64,000 nucleotides of DNA from Acinetobacter sp. MB5 (lineage in GTDB: Bacteria > Pseudomonadota > Gammaproteobacteria > Pseudomonadales > Moraxellaceae). How positions within the stretch are numbered: position 1 is the stretch's first letter; each line of letters starts with the position of its first letter. Below are positions 7,666 through 19,948 of the stretch, in pieces. A program made the position numbers and the translations under genes. The DNA is taken from assembly GCF_003261585.1 (NCBI RefSeq), contig NZ_POVU01000002.1, positions 124,001 to 188,000 of the forward strand, read 5' to 3'. The notes beneath the pieces are model-generated. The model was not told where the DNA came from. It searched no databases and worked only from the letters and a program-made list of their open reading frames with translations.

Positions 7666-9024
7666 ATGGATATTACAAATACCGCTCAGCGGACGACCGC
7701 AAGTGAAAGACGAGTTGCGCTTGCTACAGTGATCGGAACAACCATTGAATGGTATGACTTTTTTATCTACGCCAGCGCTGCCGCACTCATTTTCAAAAAT
7801 CTGTTTTTTGCCCCTGCGGGAAATAGCCTCGGCACACTGCTTGTGTTTGCTACAGTTGGTATCAGCTTTCTGTTTCGCCCACTCGGTGCATTTTTGGCAG
7901 GTCATTATGGTGATAAATTTGGGCGACGTGCAGTTTTGGTCATTACACTGATTTGTATGGGTTTATCCACCGCACTGATTGGGGTCTTGCCCACCTATGC
8001 ACAGATTGGGATTGCAGCACCCATTGGCTTACTGATATTACGAATTATTCAAGGACTTTCTGCGGGCGGTGAATGGGGCGGCGCAGTATTGATGGCAGTT
8101 GAACATGCACCAAGTCACCAACGTGGACGTTTTGGTGCATTTCCACAAATTGGTGTTCCGCTTGGCTTGCTGCTGGCATCAGGCATGTTGGCACTGATGA
8201 GTGGTGTCGTTGCACCAGGTGAAGCTTTTATGGAATGGGGTTGGCGAATTCCATTTTTATTTAGTATTGTCCTGCTGTTTGTCGGTCACTGGATTCGTCG
8301 CTCAGTTGAAGAAAGCCCTGTTTTTGAAGAAATTAAACAACGTAAAAGCAACTCCAAAACGCCGATCAAAGATCTATTTAAACACCATGCTTTACTTGTA
8401 ATTACTGCTGCACTGGTGTTTGCAGGCAATAGCGCGATTGGCTACATGACCACAGGTGGATTCATTCAAAATTACACCACCAACCCTGAAGGTTCGATTC
8501 ATTTACCGCGTACTGCGATTTTAATGAGCGTTACCTTAGCATCGGCATGCTGGCTGGTATTTACATGGATTTCAGGCTCTCTCTCTGACAAAATCGGGCG
8601 TCGCAATACCTATATCTTGGGCTGGATCATTCAACTGGTTGGGGTATTGGCACTGTTTCCTTTAGTGAATGTCGGTAGCATCTGGTCTGTTACTCTGGCA
8701 CTTTGTCTGCTTTCCATCGGAATTGGCATGACCTATGGTGTGCAGTCGGCATTTTATTCTGAATTATTCCCTGCCTCAGTTCGTTTTTCAGGCGTTTCGA
8801 TTGCCTATGCTTTAGGTGCAATTATGGGCGGTGCATTTTCACCCATGATTGCCTCTTGGCTCATTGGTGTGACCCATTCAACGCACTCAGTCAGTATTTA
8901 TCTGGTATTCATGACTTTAATCGGTTTAGTTGCGACCTTGGCACTACGTGACCGCACAGGAATTCCGCTTGGGCCAGATCATGAAGAAGAACAAAAACAA
9001 CGCCCATTCTCTTGGCAAAAATAA
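7666..9024 (+). CDS. MHS-family MFS transporter (metabolite:H+ symporter)
   Basis: A 452-residue, twelve-helix protein of the metabolite:H+ symporter branch (shikimate/alpha-ketoglutarate/proline-betaine type): GTTIEWYDFFIYASAAALIF in helix 1, GHYGDKFGRRAVLV loop motif, and RIIQGLSAGGEWGGAVLMAVEHAP in helix 4 are diagnostic. It imports an organic acid across the inner membrane. ATG 7666 is preceded by two putative HpaR operators, and an OprD-like porin follows after 115 bases in the same direction. I infer a 4-HPA or related aromatic-acid importer; no hpaX-type transporter is otherwise present. Confidence 0.87.
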   Translation: MDITNTAQRTTASERRVALATVIGTTIEWYDFFIYASAAALIFKNLFFAPAGNSLGTLLVFATVGISFLFRPLGAFLAGHYGDKFGRRAVLVITLICMGLSTALIGVLPTYAQIGIAAPIGLLILRIIQGLSAGGEWGGAVLMAVEHAPSHQRGRFGAFPQIGVPLGLLLASGMLALMSGVVAPGEAFMEWGWRIPFLFSIVLLFVGHWIRRSVEESPVFEEIKQRKSNSKTPIKDLFKHHALLVITAALVFAGNSAIGYMTTGGFIQNYTTNPEGSIHLPRTAILMSVTLASACWLVFTWISGSLSDKIGRRNTYILGWIIQLVGVLALFPLVNVGSIWSVTLALCLLSIGIGMTYGVQSAFYSELFPASVRFSGVSIAYALGAIMGGAFSPMIASWLIGVTHSTHSVSIYLVFMTLIGLVATLALRDRTGIPLGPDHEEEQKQRPFSWQK

Positions 9025-9139
9025 AACCACACTCAAGGTAAGTCTCAGCAGAATGATGCTTGCCTAATCTCATCTCTAAACCTCAAAAATGAACGACACA
9101 AGGGGCAATGTCATAGCATTGCGCCTACAAGGAATGTTT

Positions 9140-10384
9140 ATGCGAAAAATGAATAAAAAGAACAGTGTTTTTATATTTTCAGCACTTAGCCTTGCGATTG
9201 CTATGCAACATAGCGCATGGGCAGATGATGATAATGATCATTTTAAAGTGGTCTTGAAAAATGCCTATATTGACCGTAACTACGACAGCAATACCGTGAA
9301 AGATACAGGCAGTTGGTCACAAGGGGCATCGTTATTTTACGATTCGAATTATCATGCCACACCGATTGATCAGCTTCAGATCGGGGTCGAAGCCACTGCC
9401 CAATATGCGGTGCGTCTAAGTCAAGACAAACACGTTGCCGACACTGTTTTACCTTTTGACAGCAGCACTCAAAAGCAAGCCGCTGATTATTTAAAATATG
9501 GTGGCACACTCAAACTCAAATACCAAAACACTGAAGTCAAAATGGGGGAACTCTGGCTGGACTTACCTGTGACGACGGTTGACCGCAGTCGCCAGTTATT
9601 GACCTCTTATTGGGGTGCAAATCTGCATTCGCAAATCAACGATGACCTGAGTGTTGAAGTTGGTCGCGTCACCAGAGTATCTCCACGCAATCAGGAAAGT
9701 TTCCATCATTTTTCCTATACCACAGGTGGTACAACCTATGGTTCTGATGGCCTGAATTATTTAGATGTTCGTTACCGTGTCAGCCCAAATCTGAAAGCTG
9801 AATATTACTATGGCAATTTAGAAAACCTGTTCAACAAGCACTATTTAGGGCTAGATCACTCGTGGAAATTGCCAACAACGACCGATTTAATTCTGAATAG
9901 TAAACTGAAATATTTTAATTCGAAAGATGACAACTCACATTTCAAAATCGACAGTCAAAACATTGGCTTACTGGAAACCTTAAAATATCAGAACCATGCG
10001 GTGAGTCTGGGGTATCAGCAAATCATTGGAGATGCTTACCCGCTGCCTGATGGCTATTTGCCTGAAACCTATTTTATTAACTGGAACGTGACAGGATTTT
10101 TTAAAGCCAAAGAAAAGTCATGGCACTTTGTCTATTGTTATGACTTTAAAGATTACGTTCCAGGACTCAGTATGGTACTGAAACATGTCTACGGTTACGG
10201 TTTTGAAACCACCGATCATCGTAAAAATAATGAGCAGGAATCCAATGTGATTTTAAATTACAACTTCCAGCAAAAAGCCTTACAAGGTTTGTCGATACAA
10301 TATTTATATGCACCTTATCGGATTCATTATGGTACTGATTTTGATGAAAATCGCATTTTCCTGACCTATGTGAAGAAATTCTAA
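9140..10384 (+). CDS. OprD-family outer-membrane porin
   Basis: The open frame begins upstream at 9089, but AAGGA at 9129-9133 places the start at ATG 9140 (MRKMNKKNSVFIFSALSLAI), which gives a classic signal peptide with cleavage near AWA-DDD. The mature protein of about 390 residues is beta-rich, has many YG/YY strands, and ends in KKF with the terminal Phe required for barrel assembly. TTGGTTYGSDGLNYLDVRY and the overall size match OprD-type specific channels for small carboxylates. It is probably co-expressed with the MHS transporter to move the same substrate across the outer membrane. A terminator follows at 10433. Confidence 0.8.
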   Translation: MRKMNKKNSVFIFSALSLAIAMQHSAWADDDNDHFKVVLKNAYIDRNYDSNTVKDTGSWSQGASLFYDSNYHATPIDQLQIGVEATAQYAVRLSQDKHVADTVLPFDSSTQKQAADYLKYGGTLKLKYQNTEVKMGELWLDLPVTTVDRSRQLLTSYWGANLHSQINDDLSVEVGRVTRVSPRNQESFHHFSYTTGGTTYGSDGLNYLDVRYRVSPNLKAEYYYGNLENLFNKHYLGLDHSWKLPTTTDLILNSKLKYFNSKDDNSHFKIDSQNIGLLETLKYQNHAVSLGYQQIIGDAYPLPDGYLPETYFINWNVTGFFKAKEKSWHFVYCYDFKDYVPGLSMVLKHVYGYGFETTDHRKNNEQESNVILNYNFQQKALQGLSIQYLYAPYRIHYGTDFDENRIFLTYVKKF

Positions 10385-10432
10385 ACCGAACCAAGTCACC
10401 TAATACCCACCTCACAAACCTTATTCATGCAT

Positions 10433-10463
10433 GCCAGTCAGTGAATCAACTGACTGGCTTTTT
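10433..10463 (+). terminator. Terminator of the MHS transporter/porin unit
   Basis: Ten-base stem GCCAGTCAGT / ACTGACTGGC around GAATCA followed by TTTTTC. The 10466-10849 stretch behind it has no gene I can support. Confidence 0.8.
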
Positions 10464-10849
10464 CTTCTGGAACTTTAAATTAACCTGATGTAAAAACCTC
10501 CCCCAAAATCAGGAAATCTGTTTCGACCTGATCTCTTTAATAAGATTCTTTTATCATTCAAAAAGCGCATTAGAGACCATCAAATAAAAATTGAAAGTCT
10601 TTTCTTTTTGGAATGAGGAACACTGTTCAGCATAGCGATGAAGATAACTTGATGATGGATGGCTTTAAAACAGACTTATAAAAATAGTCATTGCTAAATA
10701 GGATTTTTAAAATGCTTGTTTTATGTTTCTATTCATAAAGCAAAATCGTATTTCTTTTTAACTTAACCCGATCATCTCCTTTTTAATTTCCCACAAAAAT
10801 ACAGTGATTTTCGCAACTGAATTCGCGTATTGACTTGATTATTTTAAGC

Positions 10850-10877
10850 AAAAAAAGACCCATCCAAAGATGGGTCT
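10850..10877 (-). terminator. Terminator of the APC permease gene
   Basis: Stem AGACCCATC / GATGGGTCT with CAAA loop; on the minus strand it is followed by a U run (AAAAAAA on plus). It lies 15 bases after the stop of the permease at 10892. Confidence 0.8.
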
Positions 10878-10891
10878 GCGCAACATTCAAT

Positions 10892-12346
10892 TTAAATATT
10901 TTTAACCATATTGTTAATGTTGGCATATAAGCTTGGTTTCTTCTTCTTCAAGAATAAACCTGCCAATAAACCAAAGAGAATGCATCCCGCTAAAATCAAG
11001 GGCAAGCTATACACCACTGGGCTGTTTGAACCACTGAGAATGTCGAGATTTTTCACCACCAGACACAACACCACAAACATACCGATCGAAGAAATTAAAG
11101 GTGCAAGCAAACGGCTCCACAGCGATACTGGCAAACCTTTATTTTTCATGAAGTAGGAAATCACCGCCAAAGATACGCCAAACTGTAAAGCGAGAATTGC
11201 CATACTGCCAAATGCTGAAGCCCAAGAGAAAATATCAATCATCGGGTCAAGTTTCATGATGGCAAAAACAATTACCGCTGCAATCATCAATACACCTTGC
11301 ACAATACTGGCAATATATGGCGTTTGATGTTTTGAATGAGTTTGTCCCATTTTTGCCCAAAGCAGACCATCACGGCTAATGGTGTACATGTAGCGAGAAA
11401 GCGAGTTATGAAAAGCCTGAGTTGCTGCAAACAAACTGGTGACCAGCAATACAGACATTACCTCAACAGCCCAATGTCCCAAGATTTTTTCTGTGACATT
11501 ATAAATGTACATGCCTGGATCTTTGGTTGCGATCGCGGCAACGTGATCTACCCCACTGTATAAAACAAATGACCAAGATGTCAGTACAAAGAAGCTGGCA
11601 ATCAAAATCACGGCAATAAAAGTTGCACGCGACACCACTTTCTGCGGATTTACACATTCTTCAGAATAAATTGCAGCGGCTTCAAAACCAATAAAGGAAC
11701 AGATGGCAAAGACCATTGAAATCCCAAAATGGTCATTAAAAATATTACTTGGATGAAATGATGCAAAGTTAATATTTAAAGACTGAATTTGTGCATAATC
11801 AATTTTGGTCGGCTCATTAAATATTGCAAAATCAGCCACCAAAATAATCCCGACTTCCAGAATCATAAGCAAGCCCAAAACCTTACCACCAATTTCGACT
11901 TTGGCAATTCCAAGGAAAATCACCACAACTTGCATCACCACCGCATATAACCACCACGGTAAGTCAATATTTAAATTGGTTTGTACAAGATGCTCAGCAA
12001 AGAAACCAAACATGGCTGTGACCGACAACTCCATCGCAGCATAGGCCCAAATCGCGGTACTTAAACCTGCAATGCCAGACCCCACACCTAAGCCTTGCAC
12101 AATATAAGTATAAAACGCGCCAGCATTGACCACATAACGGCTCATCGCCACAAAGCCAAAACTAAAAATAATCAGCAATGCTGCTGCAACCACAAATGAC
12201 CCAGGTACACCTGCGCCATTCCCCAACATAAAGTTTAGTGGCAATGCACCTACGACACCTGTTAAAGGTGATGCTGCTGCAACCACAAAAAATACGACAG
12301 TCCACAGACCCAAGCTCCCTTTACGGAGATTATTACTACTGGTCAT
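10892..12346 (-). CDS. APC-family amino acid/amine permease
   Basis: A 484-residue permease with about twelve predicted helices. The N-terminus (GSLGLWTVVFFVVAAASPLT) and SFIGFEAAAIYSEECVNPQK in the middle are typical APC superfamily features, and GAFYTYIVQGLG matches TM3. It imports an amino acid or an amine. ATG 12346 is preceded by an AGGA-containing leader (AAGGAGGACAGGGA on the minus strand). It is divergent from the hydroxylase gene, and the putative HpaR palindrome at 12470 lies between, so it is probably induced together with 4-HPA degradation. A phenolic amine or tyrosine-related substrate is a reasonable guess, not shown. Confidence 0.85.
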   Translation of the reverse strand: MTSSNNLRKGSLGLWTVVFFVVAAASPLTGVVGALPLNFMLGNGAGVPGSFVVAAALLIIFSFGFVAMSRYVVNAGAFYTYIVQGLGVGSGIAGLSTAIWAYAAMELSVTAMFGFFAEHLVQTNLNIDLPWWLYAVVMQVVVIFLGIAKVEIGGKVLGLLMILEVGIILVADFAIFNEPTKIDYAQIQSLNINFASFHPSNIFNDHFGISMVFAICSFIGFEAAAIYSEECVNPQKVVSRATFIAVILIASFFVLTSWSFVLYSGVDHVAAIATKDPGMYIYNVTEKILGHWAVEVMSVLLVTSLFAATQAFHNSLSRYMYTISRDGLLWAKMGQTHSKHQTPYIASIVQGVLMIAAVIVFAIMKLDPMIDIFSWASAFGSMAILALQFGVSLAVISYFMKNKGLPVSLWSRLLAPLISSIGMFVVLCLVVKNLDILSGSNSPVVYSLPLILAGCILFGLLAGLFLKKKKPSLYANINNMVKNI

Positions 12347-12469
12347 TCCCTGTCCTCCTTGATCAGATATTCACAACAGTTCATAAGATGAGATCTAAGC
12401 AAGTGTCTTGTGTTGTGCACATGGTCACTATTTTAAAATATAAAATGAGCATTAGATCACCAATTAAAG

Positions 12470-12481
12470 TTAATATATTAA
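12470..12481. promoter_or_regulatory. TTAATATATTAA palindrome, putative HpaR operator
   Basis: Exact copy inside a longer imperfect dyad (AAAGTTAATATATTAATTAA). It lies between the divergent permease (124 bases) and the hydroxylase C2 gene (230 bases). Confidence 0.6.
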
Positions 12482-12710
12482 TTAACTTTTAGACTGTCTA
12501 TCACAAACTCCGTTTCAGGCTTAAAATCATCCTCGAGGATGAGTTATTAAAATAAAATAAACATATTAATTAATAAAAAATAATCACTTATGAAAAGTAC
12601 AAGTTAAACAATGAAAAGTGCATTAAAAAAATCCTTTTTATACCGCATCTTAATAGACATCGGAGAGATCACATGATTGACAGACAACAGTAGTTTAAGG
12701 ATTAGCTATT

Positions 12711-14949
<2,239 letters not shown>

Positions 14950-14961
14950 TTCAAGAAATAC

Positions 14962-14996
14962 AAAAAAGCCATTGGTCGAACCCAATGGCTTTTTTA
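14962..14996. terminator. Bidirectional terminator between C1 and hpaR
   Basis: AAAAAAGCCATTGG and CCAATGGCTTTTTT pair around TCGAA(C); U runs exist on both strands, serving the convergent hydroxylase operon and hpaR. Confidence 0.85.
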
Positions 14997-15029
14997 TTTC
15001 AGTCTTATCTTTTTAAATAGACTTCTGGA

Positions 15030-15464
15030 TTAATCAGCAATATTTTCTTTCAGTTCAGAAAGTTCTTTGAGTAATTGCATTAAGGTTTGCATTTTTTCCT
15101 CACCATATTCTTTTTGAATTCGCTGGTAAGTTTCTTCCATTTTCACTACTTGGTGCTCAAAACACTTCTTGCCCGCTTCAGTCAAACTAATCAGGTAAAT
15201 GCGCTGATCCTCAGTACTTTTATTTTTACTGATCAGCTTCATTTCCAGCATACGGTTTAAAATACCCGTCAGGCTCGGCTTTAAAATACATGCTAAATCA
15301 GCCAACTGGTTACTTTCCAAGGCATCGTATTGCGACAAAATGCGAATAATACGCCACTGCTGTTCAGTCAAGCCAATTTCATTGAGGGCTGGTCGAAAAA
15401 AGCTCATTGTGGTTTCGCGGGCTTGCAGTAGGGCTAGCGTCAATGAAGGGCGAATTTTGCTCAT
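15030..15464 (-). CDS. hpaR: HpaR, MarR-family repressor of homoprotocatechuate degradation
   Basis: A 144-residue winged-helix protein. Its helix-turn-helix (LADLACILKPSLTGILNRM, about 56-75) and wing (STEDQRIYLISLTEAGK) are MarR-type, and the N-terminal SLTLALLQARETTMSFFRP with GLTEQQWRIIRIL is the HpaR signature. In other bacteria HpaR represses the hpa meta-cleavage operon and is relieved by 4-HPA or its products. It is encoded convergently to the hydroxylase operon and divergently from an MFS gene, with one TTAATATATTAA palindrome in that divergent region, which suggests autoregulation. I infer that this protein binds all copies of the palindrome. Confidence 0.9.
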   Translation of the reverse strand: MSKIRPSLTLALLQARETTMSFFRPALNEIGLTEQQWRIIRILSQYDALESNQLADLACILKPSLTGILNRMLEMKLISKNKSTEDQRIYLISLTEAGKKCFEHQVVKMEETYQRIQKEYGEEKMQTLMQLLKELSELKENIAD

Positions 15465-15587
15465 TAATAATCAAAATATAATACTGGGATTTTTTTATTT
15501 TCCTTGAAATACATCAGAAAATCAAACGACTTTTACGAAATAATTAATCTATTTATTTTTCAGAATGAATGGAAATACATAATAATG

Positions 15588-15599
15588 TTAATATATTAA
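15588..15599. promoter_or_regulatory. TTAATATATTAA palindrome, putative HpaR autoregulatory operator
   Basis: Exact palindrome between hpaR (124 bases from its ATG) and the MFS gene (25 bases before its ATG). Confidence 0.65.
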
Positions 15600-15624
15600 T
15601 TAAATTATTTTCCGATATATTCTC

Positions 15625-16833
15625 ATGCTCTTTCGTAGTCTGATTTTCCCCAATTTTAGAAATTATTTTATTGGACATACCCTTTCGACACTCGGCACAT
15701 GGATTCAGCAAGTGGCATTGGCGTGGCTCGTCTATCAACTCACCCATTCCGCAGCTTTACTGGGGCTAAGCAGTTTTTTAGCATTGTTTCCGCAGCTTGT
15801 GGTCAGCCCTTTGGTCGGCGCAGTGATTGACACGCTGAATAAACGGATTGCCCTGATAGTGGTACAAGCCTTGTTTCTGATACAGGCGCTTTTATTGGCT
15901 TATTTAACCTATTTTAATTTACTCAGTACCAGCAGCATTATTGCACTGGCATTATTCTTAGGGCTTTTAACCGCGATTGATACCCCATTACGCCAGTCGT
16001 TTATTAGTGAACTGATTCAAGATCGGCAATATATTGGCAATGCACTGGCGCTGAATGCCATGATTTTTAATTCCTGCCGTTTTATTGGGCCACCAATTGC
16101 AGGGCTATTATTGGCAGTCTCCAATCCGTTTACCTGCTTTGTCTTCAATGCCGTGTCCTATTTATTTCTCATGCTGGCACTGCTGCTGATGCGTAACATT
16201 CAAGCCACCCAAGCTACAGGCAAACTGCGACAGGTATTTCAGGAAGGTTATGGTTTTATTTTTAAAAACCAAGACTATAAACGTATGATGATTGGGATTG
16301 CTTGCCTGAACTTTACCGCTTCCAGTTATGTCGCGCTATTGCCGATTCTGGCAAAAGATTATTTACACGGCGATGCCAAAATTTTGGGTTATTTATGGGG
16401 CATGGCAGGCATTGGCTCGCTGCTGTCTTCCTTACTTCTGGCAGGAAGTCAGAATGATGAACAAACTCATCAGCGGATTTTTTATAGCAAATGTCTGTGT
16501 GCCTTGGGCTTGGTCTTTTTGTCCACACTGAACCTATTTTCAGGTTATCTATTGGCGTTATTTTTACTGGGTTTTGGCATTTCGACTGCCAACGTCTCGA
16601 CCAATATTCTCATTCAGAAAAATACCCCAGCCGAATTACGCGGGCGCTCAGTGTCGATTTATACCGCCATCCGTTTTGGTTTCGATGCCTTGGGTGGACT
16701 AATTGCGGGTGCGATTGCCAGTCTCTATTCTGCCAAATGGGCGCTACTCTTTTTTACGGTGCTGCTGTGTTTGTATTTACTACGTCAGTTACCTCAGCAT
16801 TTTTCAGACAAAATAAAAGGTCAGACAAGCTGA
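15625..16833 (+). CDS. MFS exporter-like transporter (EntS/MFS_3 type)
   Basis: A 402-residue protein with ten to twelve hydrophobic helices. FRNYFIGHTLSTLGTWIQQV at residues about 10-30 and the NALALNAMIFNSCRFIGPPI segment (about 140) are typical of the EntS-like MFS_3 group, generally exporters of siderophores, drugs or toxic metabolites. The ATG is 25 bases behind an exact putative HpaR operator. It may export toxic pathway intermediates such as catechols; that is a guess from context. The stop codon lies within the stem of the convergent terminator at 16815. Confidence 0.8.
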   Translation: MLFRSLIFPNFRNYFIGHTLSTLGTWIQQVALAWLVYQLTHSAALLGLSSFLALFPQLVVSPLVGAVIDTLNKRIALIVVQALFLIQALLLAYLTYFNLLSTSSIIALALFLGLLTAIDTPLRQSFISELIQDRQYIGNALALNAMIFNSCRFIGPPIAGLLLAVSNPFTCFVFNAVSYLFLMLALLLMRNIQATQATGKLRQVFQEGYGFIFKNQDYKRMMIGIACLNFTASSYVALLPILAKDYLHGDAKILGYLWGMAGIGSLLSSLLLAGSQNDEQTHQRIFYSKCLCALGLVFLSTLNLFSGYLLALFLLGFGISTANVSTNILIQKNTPAELRGRSVSIYTAIRFGFDALGGLIAGAIASLYSAKWALLFFTVLLCLYLLRQLPQHFSDKIKGQTS

Positions 16834-16840
16834 CCTTTTA
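16815..16840. terminator. Convergent terminator overlapping an MFS stop codon
   Basis: AAAAGGTCAG and CTGACCTTTT pair around ACAAG; the MFS TGA at 16831-16833 is inside the right arm. On the minus strand it ends the long hpa operon. Confidence 0.75.
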
Positions 16841-16859
16841 TTCAAACCTTGATGACGAT

Positions 16860-18305
16860 TTAAATGCCACCCATACACATGTATTTCAGTTCAAGGTAAT
16901 CTTCGATTCCGTATTTTGAACCTTCACGACCACAGCCCGATTCTTTGATGCCACCAAATGGCGCAACTTCAGTTGAAATCAAGCCTTCGTTAATACCGAC
17001 CATGCCGTATTCCAAAGCCTCACCGACACGCCAAGCACGACTTAAGGATTGCGTATAAATATACGATGCCAAGCCAAACTCGGTATCGTTTGCCATGGCA
17101 ATCGCCTGCTGCTCAGTTTCAAATTTGAAGACTGGCGCAAGTGGGCCAAATGTTTCATCTTTAGCAACCAACATTTCAGGCGTTACATCAGACAATACGG
17201 TTGGTTCAAAGAAGCTATGACCAAGCGCATGTTTTTGTCCGCCGACAACCACTTTTGCCCCTTTGGCAATTGCGTCTTGAATGTGTTCTTCAACTTTTTC
17301 AACCGCTTTCGCGTTGATCAATGGCCCTTGCTGTGCGCCCTGTTCAAAAGCAGGCGCAACTTTTAGTTGAGCAACCGCAGCCGCCAGTTTTTCCACGAAA
17401 GTGTCATACACTGCGCTTTGCACCAGTACCCGGTTGGTACACACACAAGTTTGACCACTATTACGGAATTTAGAGGCCAAAGCACCTTCCACCGCCTGAT
17501 CCAGATCAGCATCATCAAACACGATAAATGGTGCATTACCGCCCAGTTCCATGCTGATTTTTTTCATGGTGGCTGCGCTTTGCTGCATCAACAATTTACC
17601 AATTTCTGTTGAACCTGTGAATGACACTTTGCGAACAGCAGGATGCTCAGTCAACACCGCACCAATGTCGCGTGCACTGCCTGTAATGACATTCACCACA
17701 CCTTTCGGGAAACCTGCCTGTTCTGCCAATGCCACCAATGCCAGTGCTGACAATGGTGTTTCCGATGCAGGTTTAATCACGATAGTACAGCCTGCCGCCA
17801 AAGCTGGCCCTGCTTTACGCGTGATCATGGCATTTGGGAAATTCCACGGGGTAATCGCTGCGACCACACCTACGGGCTGCTTGATCACCACCAAACGACG
17901 ACCTTGTTTGTCATGTGGAATTACATCACCATAAGTACGCTTGGCTTCTTCTGCAAACCATTCAATAAAGCTTGCACCATACAGGATTTCCCCACGGCTT
18001 TCTGCCAATGGTTTACCTTGTTCCAGACTTAAAATGGTCGCCAAGTCTTCTTGGTTGTCCAAAATCAGTTGATACCATTTACGCAGCAAGACTGAGCGTT
18101 CTTTCGCAGTGGTGAGTTTCCACGTTTCAAATGCCGTTTGTGCAGCATCAACCGCCTGTTTAACTTGCTCACGTGACACAGAAGCTACTTCGCCAAGAAC
18201 TTCACCTGTTGCAGGATTGGTCACTGCAAAGCTTTTTTCACCTGCAACCCAAGCACCATCAATATAGGCATGTTGTTGCAATAAACTGGAATTATTCAGT
18301 TGCAT
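16860..18305 (-). CDS. NAD(P)+ succinate-semialdehyde-type dehydrogenase of the hpa operon
   Basis: A 481-residue aldehyde dehydrogenase closest to GabD. TPWNFPNAMITRKAGPALAA carries the catalytic Asn, SMELGGNAPFIVFDDADLDQ the general-base Glu, and FRNSGQTCVCTNRVLVQ the catalytic Cys, followed by the usual C-terminal GIKESGCGREG. It is the last gene of the hpa operon, 12 bases after hpaI. HpaI yields succinate semialdehyde plus pyruvate, so oxidation to succinate here completes the route to the TCA cycle. Start ATG 18305 follows GAGGAGTGCT. Cofactor preference cannot be read with certainty. Confidence 0.9.
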   Translation of the reverse strand: MQLNNSSLLQQHAYIDGAWVAGEKSFAVTNPATGEVLGEVASVSREQVKQAVDAAQTAFETWKLTTAKERSVLLRKWYQLILDNQEDLATILSLEQGKPLAESRGEILYGASFIEWFAEEAKRTYGDVIPHDKQGRRLVVIKQPVGVVAAITPWNFPNAMITRKAGPALAAGCTIVIKPASETPLSALALVALAEQAGFPKGVVNVITGSARDIGAVLTEHPAVRKVSFTGSTEIGKLLMQQSAATMKKISMELGGNAPFIVFDDADLDQAVEGALASKFRNSGQTCVCTNRVLVQSAVYDTFVEKLAAAVAQLKVAPAFEQGAQQGPLINAKAVEKVEEHIQDAIAKGAKVVVGGQKHALGHSFFEPTVLSDVTPEMLVAKDETFGPLAPVFKFETEQQAIAMANDTEFGLASYIYTQSLSRAWRVGEALEYGMVGINEGLISTEVAPFGGIKESGCGREGSKYGIEDYLELKYMCMGGI

Positions 18306-18317
18306 CTATAGCACTCC

Positions 18318-19118
18318 TCAATAGACGCTAGATTGTGTGTTCGTGGTGATCTCCACGTCTTTATATTTTGCCAGTAGCTGCTTCATCGACTTCATCAGCA
18401 ATGAGGTATCGACCCCAACAGCAACAAACTCAGTGCCAAGCGCCAAGTAGTGTTTTGCCAGTTTTTCATCGGCAGATAAAATCCCTGCGGCTTTACCTAC
18501 GGCACGAATTTTCTGAATACTGTCGACAATGGCTTTCTGAACATCAGGATGATTTGGATTGCCCAAGTGACCCAGTGCTGCTGACAAGTCCGCAGGACCA
18601 ATGAAAACACCATCGATCCCTTCAACTTGTAAAATCTCGTCTAGATTTTGCAAACCACGTTGAGATTCAATTTGCACCAACACACAAATTTGTGCATCGG
18701 CTGTTTGCAAATAGTCAGTGATATTGTTCCAGCGAGATGCACGCGCCAAAGCTGCACCGACACCACGAATCCCTTCAGGTGGGTAACGTGTTGCTTTCAC
18801 CATCAATGCTGCCTGTTCCGCAGTTTCCACCATTGGAATCAGCAGGGTTTGTGCACCAATATCCAATAACTGTTTAATCAGATGCACATCACCTGTCACA
18901 GGACGTACCACAGCCTGACTCGGATAAGCCGCCACACTTTGCAATTGCCCTAAAATACTACGGACATCATTGGGCGCATGTTCACCGTCTATCAGCAGCC
19001 AGTCATAACCTGCATTGGCTGCAATTTCAGCGCAGTAACTATCTGCCAGACCGACCCACATCCCGATTTGCTGTTCGGTTTTTAACTTTTGTTTAAAGTG
19101 ATTGACTGTATTGACCAC
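18318..19118 (-). CDS. hpaI: 4-hydroxy-2-oxoheptane-1,7-dioate aldolase
   Basis: A 266-residue class II aldolase of the HpcH/HpaI family. It splits 4-hydroxy-2-oxoheptanedioate into pyruvate and succinate semialdehyde with a divalent metal. [13 protein letters not shown] (about 37-49) contains the family's acidic/His active-site residues, [17 protein letters not shown] holds a metal-binding Glu, and [17 protein letters not shown] the metal-binding Asp. Translation starts at GTG 19118, preceded by GGGAGAAAGTAC; no better ATG exists. Located 12 bases from both hpaH and the dehydrogenase gene, in the same operon. Confidence 0.94.
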   Translation of the reverse strand: MVNTVNHFKQKLKTEQQIGMWVGLADSYCAEIAANAGYDWLLIDGEHAPNDVRSILGQLQSVAAYPSQAVVRPVTGDVHLIKQLLDIGAQTLLIPMVETAEQAALMVKATRYPPEGIRGVGAALARASRWNNITDYLQTADAQICVLVQIESQRGLQNLDEILQVEGIDGVFIGPADLSAALGHLGNPNHPDVQKAIVDSIQKIRAVGKAAGILSADEKLAKHYLALGTEFVAVGVDTSLLMKSMKQLLAKYKDVEITTNTQSSVY

Positions 19119-19130
19119 GTACTTTCTCCC

Positions 19131-19934
19131 TTAAACAAAACGGAATGCAATTGAACCCAATTGATCATAATCAATATGGAAGGTATCGCCTGCGCGCGCA
19201 GCCACAGGACGGGTAAATGAACCACCTAAAATAATTTGTCCTGGCTCTAAAGTCACACCATAGGGGTGCAATTTGTTGGCAAGCCATGCCACGCCTTTAG
19301 CAGGATGGTTCAAGACCGCCGCAGCCACACCTGATTCTTCAATCACGCCATTGCGATACAACACCGCAGAAATACGACGCAAATCCAAATCCGTCGCTTT
19401 GATTGGACGGCCACCGAGTACAATGCCTGCATTGGCAGCATTGTCAGAAATGGTGTCAAACACTTTACGGGTAATTTGAGTTTCAGGGTCAACGTTATGC
19501 AAACGTGCATCAATAATTTCAATCGCAGGAATCACATAACGGGTGGCATCGAGCACATCAAAAATAGTGCAGTTCGGCCCTGACAATGGCTTGTCTAAAA
19601 TAAACGCCAGCTCAACTTCAACCCGCGGCACGATAAAACGTGACATTGGAATATCCGAACCCTCTTCGAACACCATGTCATCGAGCAGTGCACCATAATC
19701 AGGTTCGGTAATGTTGGAAGAAACCTGCATGGCACGTGAAGTCAGACCAATCTTGTGTCCAACCAACTTACGCCCTTCCGCGATTTTATGTTTCACCCAT
19801 GCTTTTTGGATTTCGTAAGCATCTTCAATGGTAATTTCAGGATATTGCAAAGAAAACTGGCGCATCTGCTGCCCTGTTTTTTCAGCCTGATCGAGTTGTA
19901 ATGCCAACTCCTGTACTTTTGCTTGATCTAACAT
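19131..19934 (-). CDS. hpaH: 2-oxo-hept-4-ene-1,7-dioate hydratase
   Basis: Adds water to 2-oxohept-4-enedioate before the aldolase step. ATG at 19934 ([20 protein letters not shown]) has an AGGGAAG ribosome binding site; the open frame extends five codons further to 19949, but this start gives 267 residues, the length I recall for E. coli Hpa[32 protein letters not shown] and [20 protein letters not shown] are hallmarks of the hydratase/decarboxylase (MhpD/HpaH) family, with Glu residues that ligate Mg2+. Gene lies between hpaF and hpaI in the operon. Confidence 0.94.
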   Translation of the reverse strand: MLDQAKVQELALQLDQAEKTGQQMRQFSLQYPEITIEDAYEIQKAWVKHKIAEGRKLVGHKIGLTSRAMQVSSNITEPDYGALLDDMVFEEGSDIPMSRFIVPRVEVELAFILDKPLSGPNCTIFDVLDATRYVIPAIEIIDARLHNVDPETQITRKVFDTISDNAANAGIVLGGRPIKATDLDLRRISAVLYRNGVIEESGVAAAVLNHPAKGVAWLANKLHPYGVTLEPGQIILGGSFTRPVAARAGDTFHIDYDQLGSIAFRFV

Positions 19935-19948
19935 GTGACTTCCCTGCA

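Noticed and set aside
12561..12575. CATATTAATTAATAA as another operator copy near the hydroxylase
   Set aside because: AT-rich but lacks the central TATA dyad and TTA/TAA spacing of the repeated palindrome; not above chance.
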